From NCBI GenBank assembly GCA_026708285.1, contig JAPOVF010000311.1, positions 1-38,250 on the forward strand: a stretch of DNA of 38,250 nucleotides, given 5' to 3'. Of the stretch, positions 26,905-36,262 are shown piece after piece. Origin of the DNA: Acidobacteriota bacterium (GTDB lineage: Bacteria; Acidobacteriota; Thermoanaerobaculia; Multivoradales; Multivoraceae). Each line of letters begins with the position of its first letter. Position 1 is the first letter of the stretch. A program made the position numbers and the translations under genes. The notes under the pieces were generated by a model, which was given only the letters and a program-made list of their open reading frames with translations, had not been told where the DNA came from and searched no databases.

Positions 26905-28023
26905 CTATGGTCCGAGCGTGAAGCCCGGTAGCCGGATGATCTCGCCGCCCTGGAGCGCCGACTCGTGGGCGCAGATGCCGACGCAGGTCCAGTTGGCGCT
27001 GGTGACCGCGTTCGGCCAGGGATCGCGGTGGTCGCCGAGTGCGCTCAGGAACTCGTGCACGAGGTGGGGGTGCGAGCCGCCGTGGCCGCCGCCCTGGATG
27101 AAGGAAAGGTGCTCCGCGTCGTGGATCTCCTGCGGCAGCGTGAAGTGCCGGATCTCATCCGGCAGGAGGTGCGCGTAGTCGGGCACCTCGATCTTCTCCG
27201 GGATCTCGTGCTCGGGCTTCTTCGCGGTGTGCAGGACGTGGGGTTCGTCCTCGATCAGTGTCCACTCGAAGCTCTTCTTCGTGCCGTAGACGTCGAAGCT
27301 CTCGCGGTACTGCCGCGCGACGTCGTAGAGAAAGCGCCAGATGTGCGCGACCAGGTCGCTGTCCTTGACCTTGATGTGGCAGGTCTCGACGGCGAAGCGG
27401 TTGCCGGACTTCTCGGCGATGTCGTCGCGCACCACGCCCGAGCCGAAGCAGCTCACGTACTCGGCAAGCCCGTCGACCAGCCCCAGGCAGGGACTGACGA
27501 CGTGGGTGGCGTAGTGCATCGGGATCATTCGCTCCCAGTAGGACGGCCAGCCGTCCATGTCCTGCGGGTGCGAGGCGGCGAGATGCTGGATGTCGCCGAG
27601 CTCGCCCTTCTCGTACAGCTCCTTGATGAACAGGAACTCCCGGCTGTAGACGACCGTTTCGGCCATCATGTACCTGAGGCCGGTCTCCGCGACCTTCTCG
27701 ACGATCTTGCGGCAGTCGTCGACAGTCGTCGCCATCGGCACCGTGCACATGACGTGCTTGCCGGCGTCGAGCGCGGCGAGCGACATCCAGGCGTGGTCCG
27801 GGATCGGCGTGTTGATGTGGACGTAGTCGACGTCCGGATCGGCGAGCACGTCGTCGTAGTCCGTGTACCGCTGCTCGATCCCGAACTGGTCGCCGACCTT
27901 GTTCAGTTCCGCTTCGTCACGGCGGCAGATCGCGTGGACGTTGGCGCCGGCGTAGGCCTGGTAGATGGGGATGAACTCGGCGCCGAAGCCGAGGCCGATC
28001 ATGGCGACGTTCGTCATTTCCAC
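26905..28023 (-). CDS. Gfo/Idh/MocA family NAD(P)-dependent oxidoreductase
   Basis: 372 aa; VAMIGLGFGAEFIPIYQAYAGANVHAICRR nucleotide-binding fold; DVDYVHINTPIPDHAWMSLAALDAGKHVMCTVPMATTVDDCRKIVE. Confidence 0.92.
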   Translation of the reverse strand: MEMTNVAMIGLGFGAEFIPIYQAYAGANVHAICRRDEAELNKVGDQFGIEQRYTDYDDVLADPDVDYVHINTPIPDHAWMSLAALDAGKHVMCTVPMATTVDDCRKIVEKVAETGLRYMMAETVVYSREFLFIKELYEKGELGDIQHLAASHPQDMDGWPSYWERMIPMHYATHVVSPCLGLVDGLAEYVSCFGSGVVRDDIAEKSGNRFAVETCHIKVKDSDLVAHIWRFLYDVARQYRESFDVYGTKKSFEWTLIEDEPHVLHTAKKPEHEIPEKIEVPDYAHLLPDEIRHFTLPQEIHDAEHLSFIQGGGHGGSHPHLVHEFLSALGDHRDPWPNAVTSANWTCVGICAHESALQGGEIIRLPGFTLGP

Positions 28024-28051
28024 TTCTTCGGGTACTTGCCTCAGGGCTGCC

Positions 28052-31000
28052 TCAGGGGCCCTGAGGGCTCGCTTCTTCCTGCGCGGTCATCAGGTACGCC
28101 ACGAGGTTCGTCACCTCGTCGTCGGTGTACGGATCGAGCAGTCCCTCCGGCATCATCGAGAGCGGGAAGTAGTCGAACGACTGGATATCCGACTGCGCGA
28201 TGACGACTTCGTCCTGGCCGACGACGCGCAGGGTCATGGAGCGGGGGCTCTTCGTGGCGACGGTGCCGGAGTAGGTCCGGCCGTCCCGGGTGGTCACCAT
28301 CAGGGTCTGGTAGACGTCCTGGATGTCGCCGCTCGGGTCGAGGATGTTCGTCAGCAGGTAATCCAGCTCCGTGCGGTTGGAACCCGTGAGGTCCGGACCG
28401 ATCAGACCGCCTTCGCCGAACATCTGGTGGCACACGGCGCAAAGCTCGGTGAACATCTGCTCGCCGAGAGCGGTGTCGGCCGCCGCGACCGCCTCGTCGC
28501 TCAGGATCGTTGTGTACTTCGCGATAGCCGCGGCCTTTTCGCTGGAGACCCGGGTGATCGGTCCCCAGACCTCGAGAAAGCCGCTGCCGACGACGCGGTG
28601 GAGCTGGCGGGCGACGTAGGCCGGCACATCGCGCCGCGGCACGCTTCCCTCCTTGATCGCGCCCATCAGCACTCGCCCGTAGATGGGGCGGGAGGCGAGC
28701 GTCTGGACGGCGGCGAGCTTCTCGTCCGCGTTGAAGGAGTCGTAGCGCCCGAGCAGCAGGAATCCCGATGCCCAGCGGCCGTCGAACGCGGCGTAGGCGC
28801 GGAGTGCGGCGATCCGCACCTCGGGTTCGTCCAGCAGAGCCGGGAGCCGCTCGAAGAGGGCCTGGTGCTGCTGGTCGGCGAGGCCCTGGATGGCCCGCCG
28901 CCGATCTTCGGGCGCTGCGCTCTCGTCGTCGAGGGTCGCGAGGAACTGCCGCGCGACCTCGACGCCGCCGAACTGCTGTTCGACCTCGAGAGCGAGGTCG
29001 GCGACGTTGCGGTCGCGTTTCAGCCGGGCGTAGACCCTCTCCCAGTTGTCCGGGGGCTCGGCGTAGACCTGGCCCTCAAGTCCGGCCAGCATGCCCCGGA
29101 GCAGGGCCGGACGGGCGTCGGAGCGGTCGTCGAGCGACGTGACGAGGAACCCGAGCTCGTCCGCGTCGACCGCGCGGCGCGCGATGTTCTCCGTGAGCAT
29201 CGGGATCTGGGAGGTCCTGGCCAGCCGCAACGCGCGCTTCGGGTCCTCCGGAACCAGGGGCTCGATGCCGAACCAGATCATCTTCGGGATGTTGTGGTCG
29301 TCCGCGTCGTCGCCCTTCATCACGAGGTGCTCGGCGATCGACCAGCGCACGTCGTGGTCGACGCGCTGGAGGGCGGCCGCGAGGTAGAGGCGGACGATCG
29401 GCGAAGCGTCCCGGTCCGCCAGCTCGACGAACTTCTCCGTCGCGGCGGCCGGCGCGTCGTGGTCTTCGGTCAGGAGCTGGATCGCCCAGGCCCGGACGTG
29501 CTGATCCTCGTCGTCCAGAGCCGTCATCAGCTTGTCGGGCGTGAAGCCGTCGGTGACGTGGAGCGCCCACATCGCCCGCAGGCGCAGGTCGCCGTCCGGG
29601 TTCGACGTGAACACCTCGCGCAGCGCATCGTGGACCGCGGCGTCGACTTCGCCCCTAGCCGCCCGGCCCTGCAGGACGACCCGTGCCCGCCGCGCGTGCC
29701 AGGCGCTCTTCGAGAGCTGCAGCTCGACGAGTTGCTCGTTCGACATCGTCTTGACGTCGTCGTAGCGGCCCTCCCAGTCGTCCGCCAGGGACTGCTCGGG
29801 GGTGATCCGGAAGATCCGTCCGGTCTCCTTGTGCTGGACGTCGTTGCCGCAGATGTCCGCGTCGTGCCAGTCGAGGACGTAGACGTCGCCTCCCGGCCCG
29901 ATCTCCATGCTGAAGCCGACCCACTGCTTGTTGTTGGCGAGCAGGAAGTCCTCGCCGTGGTGGGCGACGAAGCCGGAGCCCTTCGGCTCGAGTTCGTCGG
30001 AGAGCACGGCGTGCTCGTGGATGTTCGCCATGAAGAGCCGGCCGTAGTGCTCGTCGGGGAAGGCGTCCGAGAGGTAGACGCGCGCGCCCCCGTGCGCGGA
30101 GCGGTGCCGGTGGTTGACGATCGTGCGGATGTCGCCGTAGACGTACGGATTGAAGTGCGAGCCGCCCTGGCGGTGGTAGATGCCGCCGGGGACGACGTGG
30201 AACAGGTGAGGGATCACGCAGGCGGTGATGAAGATCTGGCCCTTCGCGTCGTAGTCGATGCCCCAGGGGTTGCTGAAGCCGTGGGCCACGACCTCGAAGC
30301 GGTCCTTCGTCGGGTGGTAGCGCCAGACGCCGCCGTTGATGTCGACTCCGTCGTACTCGAACAGGTCATCGGGGAAGGGGTCGTTGTGGCCGTAGATCGT
30401 CTCGTCGGGTCCCGGCTTGCGGATCCTGGAGGGCGTCGCGAAGCCTTCCAGGCCGTAAAGCCAGCCGTCGGGCCCCCAGTGGAAGCTGTTGATCGTCTCG
30501 TGACGGTCGCGGATGCCCCAGCCGGTCAGCAGGATCTCGGCGTCGTCCATGTCGGCGACGTCGTCGCCGTCGCGGTCGGGCAGGAACAGCAGATGGGGTG
30601 GCGCGCCGACGAAGACGCCGTCGAAGCCGACCGCAAGCGCCGCCGGGAACGGGATGCCCTCCGCGAAGACCTTCTTGCTGTCGGCGGCGCCGTCGCGGTC
30701 CGTGTCCTCCAGGATCAGGATGCGGCTGTCGCCGGAGCCGGAGAAACCGCGGCCGCGGGTCTCGTAGTCGCGGTTCTCGGCGATCCACATGCGGCCGCGG
30801 TCGTCCCAGGCGAAGGCCATGGGCTGGGTGATCATCGGCTCTGATGCCCAGGCGTTGACCTTGAACCCGTCGCGCACGGTCATCGCATCGACCGCCTCTT
30901 CCGGGGTCAGGAACTTCTCCTGCTTCGCTTCCCGCTGGGCGATGCCCCATAGCGACGACGTCGAGTAGGAACCCTCGGCGGCCCCGGTGTACTCCTCCCA

Positions 31001-31999
31001 GTCCTCCGTCAGTTCGAGGTCGTTCAGTTCGCCGGTGTAGACGATCAGGCGGTGGCGGATGACCTCGGTTGCGCCCTCGGGGATGTGCCAGTCGCCCATC
31101 CGTGCCCGGGTAGGCCCGACACCGAGCTGGCCGTCGACACGCCAGGTCTGGGGGTAGCCGGCGTTCATCGGGTGATCGAAGATCGCGACGTGGACGAAGT
31201 CGTCGCGGCCTTCGACCTGCATCCCGACGTCGACCCACATCGCTCGCTGGCCCTCCGCCTGGCGGTTGCGCTGGCGTGCCGCGTTGACGGCTTCTCCCGG
31301 GATGCCCTGCTTCCAGGGCATGCGCAGGAACATGCCGCCGTAGGACATCTCGTTGATCGAGACGTCGGTGTGCGCTTCGCCGGCCCACTCGAGATCCAGG
31401 ATGAAACGGTCTTCCTCGGCCCGCATGGACCAGTTCTGGGTCTCGGTCATGAAGGCGTTGCCTTCGGCGTCCAGCATCCCGTAGACCGTCTGCCACTGCA
31501 CCTCGGTCCCGGCCTGGGTCACCACGGAAGCCGATTCGCGCCGCCAGTAGTCCCCGCCGGGGTTGTGGAAGTAGTCCCGGCCGATGGCCTTGGCGATCTC
31601 CTCCGGCTTGTCGCGGCGGTAGAACCACTGCCGGAGCGTGTCCTCGTCCATCGGCTCGCCGTTGACCCGGGTGAAGCCCCAGTAGAGCCCGGTCTGGTGC
31701 GGGTGATGGCCCGGGCTGTACTGCGTCGCCAGACCCTTGCCGTCCGGAGCGACGATCGGGTGCAGGAAGGGCCGGTGCTCGGCGCCGGCGTTCTGGGTGA
31801 CGATCGGTTCCTCTTCGCCCTCCCGGTAGATCGAGATCGAGCCGGTTTCTTCGTCCTGAACTGCTCTTAGCGGCACGGCGCTCGCGGTTTCCTGGGCCTC
31901 CGCTCCTTCGGCGCCCGTGCCCCGCGTGCAGCCGGCGCCTAGCGCCGCCACGACCAGTAGAACGATCGGTACCCATGCCGGCGCGGCCGGAACTCTCAT
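28052..31999 (-). CDS. DUF6807 (PmoA-like) domain fused to PVC-type membrane-bound dehydrogenase, HEAT-like repeats and cytochrome c domain; probable lipoprotein
   Basis: 1315 aa from ATG 31999 preceded by GAGGGAGGA. N-part: HRPFLHPIVAPDGKGLATQYSPGHHPHQTGLYWGF...; middle: GFKVNAWASEPMITQPMAFAWDDRGRMWIAENRDYETRG ... HGFSNPWGIDYDAKGQIFIT; C-part: ELCAVCHQMFGEGGLIGPDLTGSNRTELDYLLTNILDPSGDI. Lipobox VVAALGAGC. Confidence 0.92.
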   Translation of the reverse strand: MRVPAAPAWVPIVLLVVAALGAGCTRGTGAEGAEAQETASAVPLRAVQDEETGSISIYREGEEEPIVTQNAGAEHRPFLHPIVAPDGKGLATQYSPGHHPHQTGLYWGFTRVNGEPMDEDTLRQWFYRRDKPEEIAKAIGRDYFHNPGGDYWRRESASVVTQAGTEVQWQTVYGMLDAEGNAFMTETQNWSMRAEEDRFILDLEWAGEAHTDVSINEMSYGGMFLRMPWKQGIPGEAVNAARQRNRQAEGQRAMWVDVGMQVEGRDDFVHVAIFDHPMNAGYPQTWRVDGQLGVGPTRARMGDWHIPEGATEVIRHRLIVYTGELNDLELTEDWEEYTGAAEGSYSTSSLWGIAQREAKQEKFLTPEEAVDAMTVRDGFKVNAWASEPMITQPMAFAWDDRGRMWIAENRDYETRGRGFSGSGDSRILILEDTDRDGAADSKKVFAEGIPFPAALAVGFDGVFVGAPPHLLFLPDRDGDDVADMDDAEILLTGWGIRDRHETINSFHWGPDGWLYGLEGFATPSRIRKPGPDETIYGHNDPFPDDLFEYDGVDINGGVWRYHPTKDRFEVVAHGFSNPWGIDYDAKGQIFITACVIPHLFHVVPGGIYHRQGGSHFNPYVYGDIRTIVNHRHRSAHGGARVYLSDAFPDEHYGRLFMANIHEHAVLSDELEPKGSGFVAHHGEDFLLANNKQWVGFSMEIGPGGDVYVLDWHDADICGNDVQHKETGRIFRITPEQSLADDWEGRYDDVKTMSNEQLVELQLSKSAWHARRARVVLQGRAARGEVDAAVHDALREVFTSNPDGDLRLRAMWALHVTDGFTPDKLMTALDDEDQHVRAWAIQLLTEDHDAPAAATEKFVELADRDASPIVRLYLAAALQRVDHDVRWSIAEHLVMKGDDADDHNIPKMIWFGIEPLVPEDPKRALRLARTSQIPMLTENIARRAVDADELGFLVTSLDDRSDARPALLRGMLAGLEGQVYAEPPDNWERVYARLKRDRNVADLALEVEQQFGGVEVARQFLATLDDESAAPEDRRRAIQGLADQQHQALFERLPALLDEPEVRIAALRAYAAFDGRWASGFLLLGRYDSFNADEKLAAVQTLASRPIYGRVLMGAIKEGSVPRRDVPAYVARQLHRVVGSGFLEVWGPITRVSSEKAAAIAKYTTILSDEAVAAADTALGEQMFTELCAVCHQMFGEGGLIGPDLTGSNRTELDYLLTNILDPSGDIQDVYQTLMVTTRDGRTYSGTVATKSPRSMTLRVVGQDEVVIAQSDIQSFDYFPLSMMPEGLLDPYTDDEVTNLVAYLMTAQEEASPQGP

Positions 32000-32163
32000 C
32001 CGCTTTCCTCCCTCGCTCCTGAGGCCTGTCGTGGAGACAAGGGCGCATCCTATCGTCCCGCCAGGAGGTGGTACCGCGCGAAGCGCAGCGGGGGCAATTC
32101 GCAAGATCGGTCAGGTCTGGCCGCAGTTTCGGTCAGGCGCGGACGCTCCTTCAGCTTCAGACT

Positions 32164-32186
32164 TCAGGTGTGGGGACGACACCTGA
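32164..32186. promoter_or_regulatory. Perfect 8-7-8 inverted repeat just upstream of a start codon (operator or translational hairpin candidate)
   Basis: TCAGGTGT-GGGGACG-ACACCTGA, ending 7 nt before ATG 32194. Confidence 0.5.
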
Positions 32187-32193
32187 CCGGGCT

Positions 32194-33936
32194 ATGCCGG
32201 TCATCCGGCTCTTGCAGCATCGGCAGTTGCCGATTGTGGTGGGGCTACTGGCTGCGGTCCTCCTGCTCCCCGCGCTCTGGGGCGGCTTCCAGCTCGACGA
32301 CCACCTCCAGCGGTTCCGGCTCCTGGGGCTCGGCGACCCGTCGATCCAACTCTTCGTCTTCTACGACGGCGATGTAGCGGCCAATCGAGCCCAGATGGAA
32401 GAGGGCACGCTGCCGTGGTGGACTGGCCCGGATCTGCGGCACGCCAACTTTCGCTACCTGAGTGTGCTTTCAATGCAGCTCGACTACCTGCTGTGGCCGA
32501 ACTCGCCGGCACTCATGCACCTGCACAGCCTGATGTGGCTGGGGCTCTGCGTGGGTGTTGCGGCGGCGCTCTACCGGCGTCTGTTCCGGCGGGAGGCTTC
32601 TCGCGCGATATGGGCGGCCGGCCTGGCGGCGCTTCTCTACGCACTGGACGACGCTCACTCGCTGCCCGCGGCGTACATCGCCAACCGGAACGCCCTCCTG
32701 GCCACGTGCTTCGGTCTCCTGTGCCTGGAGTGCCACGCGAGATGGCGGGACGACAGGTGGCGGGTCGGTGGCGTCCTGGCGCCTTTCTACCTTGCCCTCT
32801 CGCTGCTGTCCGCCGAACTCGGTGTCTCGACGCTCGCTCTTCTAGGTGCCTGGGTACTGGTCCTCGACCGCGGCTCGTGGCGGGAGCGGCTCCTGTCCCT
32901 GCTGCCGCATGCCGTCGTGGCGTTTGGCTGGTTCCTCGCCTACCGAATCGGTGGGTTCGGCGCGCAGGGGTCTGGTGTCTACGTCGATCCCCTCGGCGAT
33001 CCGGCGGGTTTTGTTTCCCTTCTCGCCGATCGGACCTCGGCGCTGATCCTGGGGCAGTGGACTCCCTTCCCCGCGGATTGGGCGTTTGTCATGGACTCCG
33101 GGACGAGTGCGGCGTGGGGCCTCCGGTTCGCGGCGCTGACCCTGGTCGTCGGTCTCGGCTGGCTCTTCTTCAAGGTCCTGCGTCGGAGCCCCCTTGCTCG
33201 CTTCTTCCTGCTCGGGGCCGTCCTCTCGCTGGTCCCGATCAGCGCGGTCGGTCCGCAGAACCGGCTTCTGTTCTTCGTCGGCTTCTGTTCGATGGGGCTT
33301 CTGGGCTGCCTTGCCGCTGGTCCTCTCGACGCGTCGCGGCGGCTGGCGTTCGGCGGGTTCCTGGTGTTCCATCTTCTGGTGGCGCCGGTGGCGGCCTACG
33401 TGTTCCTGGACGTCCAGAATCGGGCCGCAAGGCGGATGGAGGCCGCGTCGGAGAGCGTGCCGGACGATGTCGGGCTCGACCGGCACGACGTGATCCTGGT
33501 CAATCCGACGGACTCCGTGTACCTCACGGCCTCGATCTTCACCATGCGATGGGCGGATGGGCGTGCGGCGCCGCGCCGGCTCCGGGTGCTGTCGAACGGT
33601 TTGACCGATGTGCGGGTCGTGCGGGTCGGGGAGACGGAGCTTCTCGTCGAACCCGCGGCGGGTCTGTTTCCCGACCCCTTCAGCCGCTATCACCGGTCGA
33701 GGGAGACACCCTTCCGGATGGGGGACATGGTCGACTTGGGCGACTTTCAGGCCGAAGTCCTCGAAGTGGATCCGGAAGGCGCAGGACCGTCGTCGATTCG
33801 GTACGACTTCGCCGAGCCACTGGAGGCCGAGCGCTACCTGTGGATGGCTTGGAACGGAAGCCGCTACGAGGAGTGGGTGCCGCCAGACATCGGCCAGGAG
33901 GTCGTGTTGCGTTCGCTACCGGGTATCTTCGAGTGA
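32194..33936 (+). CDS. Polytopic membrane protein, possible GT-C-like glycosyltransferase, with C-terminal soluble region
   Basis: 580 aa from ATG 32194; N-terminal TM followed by FQLDDHLQRFRLLG, many hydrophobic segments, soluble C-terminal region of about 130 aa. Confidence 0.65.
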   Translation: MPVIRLLQHRQLPIVVGLLAAVLLLPALWGGFQLDDHLQRFRLLGLGDPSIQLFVFYDGDVAANRAQMEEGTLPWWTGPDLRHANFRYLSVLSMQLDYLLWPNSPALMHLHSLMWLGLCVGVAAALYRRLFRREASRAIWAAGLAALLYALDDAHSLPAAYIANRNALLATCFGLLCLECHARWRDDRWRVGGVLAPFYLALSLLSAELGVSTLALLGAWVLVLDRGSWRERLLSLLPHAVVAFGWFLAYRIGGFGAQGSGVYVDPLGDPAGFVSLLADRTSALILGQWTPFPADWAFVMDSGTSAAWGLRFAALTLVVGLGWLFFKVLRRSPLARFFLLGAVLSLVPISAVGPQNRLLFFVGFCSMGLLGCLAAGPLDASRRLAFGGFLVFHLLVAPVAAYVFLDVQNRAARRMEAASESVPDDVGLDRHDVILVNPTDSVYLTASIFTMRWADGRAAPRRLRVLSNGLTDVRVVRVGETELLVEPAAGLFPDPFSRYHRSRETPFRMGDMVDLGDFQAEVLEVDPEGAGPSSIRYDFAEPLEAERYLWMAWNGSRYEEWVPPDIGQEVVLRSLPGIFE

Positions 33937-33942
33937 CTCAGG

Positions 33943-34755
33943 ATGAGAGCCTCGACGGACAGCCGACACCGCCTCTTCGTGCAGGCGGCGATCGACTACA
34001 TCGCGGATCATCTCGCCGAGGCGGTGCGGCTAGAGGACCTGGCCCGCCACATCGGGCTGTCCCCGGCGTATCTGCAGCGACTCTTCGTTGCGCAGGTGGG
34101 GGAGTCGCCGGCCCGTTACGCGCGGCGCCTGCGGCTCGAGCGGGCCGCATGGCTTTTGCGCCGACCGGGAGCGACCGTCACGGAGGTAGCGCTCGAAACG
34201 GGCTACGAAGCGCCGGAAGCGTTTACTCGTGCCTTCCGCGCACGGTTCCGAGTCTCACCCAGCGAGTACCGCCAGGGCTTGAGGGCGCGGGTACGCGAGA
34301 GCACCGAGGCCTTCGAGGTCGTGCGACGGCCACCCTCCCGGGTTGCCTGCGTGCGCGTCGTGGGGCACTACGACGAAGCGGACGATGCCTACGACCATCT
34401 CCGGCACTGGGCTGAGCCGCTTGGCCTTCTCGAGCGCGGGAACTTCCTGGGCATCTACTGGGACGATCAAACGATCACCGATCCTGAGAACACGCGGTGG
34501 GACGCGGCGATCAAAGTGCCGGACGACCTGGGGCGTGTGGTCGGCCCGGGCATCCAGGAGCGCCATCTACCCGGCGGCGCCTACGCCGTGGTGCGCCACC
34601 GCGGCCCGGCCTCGGTGCGTGAGACTTATGAGGCCCACTTTCGCGACTGGTTTCCCCGGCACGGCTGGAAGCCGGATACCCGACCGATGATCGTCGAGTT
34701 CAACCGCGCGGGAGACTGGTCGGAGGCGTCGCTCTACGTTGCCGTGACCCGGTAG
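33943..34755 (+). CDS. AraC-family regulator with C-terminal GyrI-like effector-binding domain
   Basis: 270 aa; AEAVRLEDLARHIGLSPAYLQRLFVAQVGESPARYARRLRLERAAWLLRR...VTEVALETGYEAPEAFTRAFRARFRVSPSEYR; C-part VRRPPSRVACVRVVGHYDEA...GAYAVVRHRGPASVRETYE. Confidence 0.93.
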   Translation: MRASTDSRHRLFVQAAIDYIADHLAEAVRLEDLARHIGLSPAYLQRLFVAQVGESPARYARRLRLERAAWLLRRPGATVTEVALETGYEAPEAFTRAFRARFRVSPSEYRQGLRARVRESTEAFEVVRRPPSRVACVRVVGHYDEADDAYDHLRHWAEPLGLLERGNFLGIYWDDQTITDPENTRWDAAIKVPDDLGRVVGPGIQERHLPGGAYAVVRHRGPASVRETYEAHFRDWFPRHGWKPDTRPMIVEFNRAGDWSEASLYVAVTR

Positions 34756-34778
34756 GCGTTGTTCGCAACTTGGGGGTT

Positions 34779-36197
34779 CTACGAGCCCTCACCGGGGAAG
34801 TAGTACTTCATCCCGTCGAAGTCGATCGTCCACGACCCCTTGGGCCAGAGGTACTGGTGCGAGATCAGGACATCCGCCATGAAGCCGAATCGCCAGAAGA
34901 AGCCACTTTCTACGAAGACGTTGCCGAGCGCCTGGGCCGGTCCGCTGGGGAGGCCGTCGAGGCCGTGTGACTCGATCGGGGACCAGTAGTAAGGCGTTCC
35001 CTCGATCTCGGTCTTTTCGAGTTCGAGGAACTCGACGGTCTCCTCGACGATGACGAGCGGCATGCTCGCGGCCAGGCCGGAATCCAGGAAGTAGTTCATT
35101 CCCGGGTGGCCGTTCAGGCTGCCCTTGGCGAACATGAGGTGGGTGCTCGTCATGTAGAAGGGCGCTTCGACGGGCGGCGTGTCGCCGAAGGTCTCCATCA
35201 CTTCGGCAAGAGCTTCGTCGCTTCGCTCGCGGAAGGTGATGCGCCGGTTGTCGTAGTCGACCGTCGTCAGGAACTGCCTGAGGATCTGCGTGGTCAGCAC
35301 GCCGTCGGAGGTCTGGCCGAGGGCCTTCCAGGTCGCGCCGATGACCGGTACGTTCAAGAGCGTCACGTCGCCCATCGTGACGGTCGCGGCGACGCCTAGC
35401 GGTTCCTCGACCGTCTCGCCCCCTGTGTAGGCGTAGCGGGCTTCGCGGTTGGCGAGGGTCGGAAGGCCGATGCGCTCGTAGATGCCCTTGTCGAGATAGA
35501 GACGGTCGCCGCCGGTGTCGAGGATCAGGTTGACCGCTTCGCCGTTGACCTCGAGGCTCACGAGGGGCAGGGCGCCTGGCTGCGTGATGTCGTTCGTCAT
35601 CGGCAGGTGGGCGATTCGCTCGTCACCGGTCCATTCGATGCCGTAGGGCTCGCCGTCGAAGGCCTTCATGAAGGTGAGCAGGCTGGCCGCACCTTCCCCT
35701 TCGGCGGGCGCTGGAAGTTCCCGGGCCTTTGCGAAGTCGTTCGTCTGGTAGTGGGCCAGCGTCAGTCCGCGGAGGGCCTGGGCATGGAGGTCCGAGCCGT
35801 CGTCGGCGACTTCGAGAAGCGGTTCGTACAACCTCACGGCCCGTTCGTAGTCACCCATCAGGTATGCCGTCCTGGCCGCGAGCCGCAGGTCGCCCGCGTG
35901 GCACGTCGCTGCTGTGCCCAAAGGTGCGATGATGTCGTCGGCTTCCCAGATGTCGCCCAGCTTGAAGAGGACCTCGGCGTAGGCGCGGCGGGCTTCGTCG
36001 TTGTCGGGTTCGACCTCGAAAGCCTGGCGCCGTGCTTCCAGGGCCGCTTCGACGTCGCCCCGGAGCCTCGGGTTCCACTCCTCCGCTTCGGTGCCTGTCA
36101 GCTCGCCGCAGGGAGCGGAGTCGCCGCGACAACTCCAGGTGGTCAACCCGGTGGCCAACGCGACCAGCGTGACGACGAGCGGCGCAACGTTCCTCAT
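34779..36197 (-). CDS. Exported aspartyl protease-like protein with TPR-like N-terminal region
   Basis: 472 aa; signal/lipobox-like TGLTTWSC; LEVNGEAVNLILDTGGDRLYLDKGIYERIG and GMNYFLDSGLAASMPLV (two D-[TS]-G motifs); upstream EARRQAFEVEPDNDEARRAYAEVLFKLGD TPR-like. Confidence 0.82.
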   Translation of the reverse strand: MRNVAPLVVTLVALATGLTTWSCRGDSAPCGELTGTEAEEWNPRLRGDVEAALEARRQAFEVEPDNDEARRAYAEVLFKLGDIWEADDIIAPLGTAATCHAGDLRLAARTAYLMGDYERAVRLYEPLLEVADDGSDLHAQALRGLTLAHYQTNDFAKARELPAPAEGEGAASLLTFMKAFDGEPYGIEWTGDERIAHLPMTNDITQPGALPLVSLEVNGEAVNLILDTGGDRLYLDKGIYERIGLPTLANREARYAYTGGETVEEPLGVAATVTMGDVTLLNVPVIGATWKALGQTSDGVLTTQILRQFLTTVDYDNRRITFRERSDEALAEVMETFGDTPPVEAPFYMTSTHLMFAKGSLNGHPGMNYFLDSGLAASMPLVIVEETVEFLELEKTEIEGTPYYWSPIESHGLDGLPSGPAQALGNVFVESGFFWRFGFMADVLISHQYLWPKGSWTIDFDGMKYYFPGEGS

Positions 36198-36262
36198 GAG
36201 CTACATTCTCCGGGTCGGTTTCGTCCCAACTCTACGAACCGTCCCAACCAGGGGAGCCGCTC

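Noticed and set aside
27965-30844. 959-aa plus-strand ORF
   Set aside because: Antisense to well-supported genes (Gfo/Idh and the DUF6807-cytochrome gene); low-complexity V/R/D/E-rich composition typical of GC-rich shadow ORFs.
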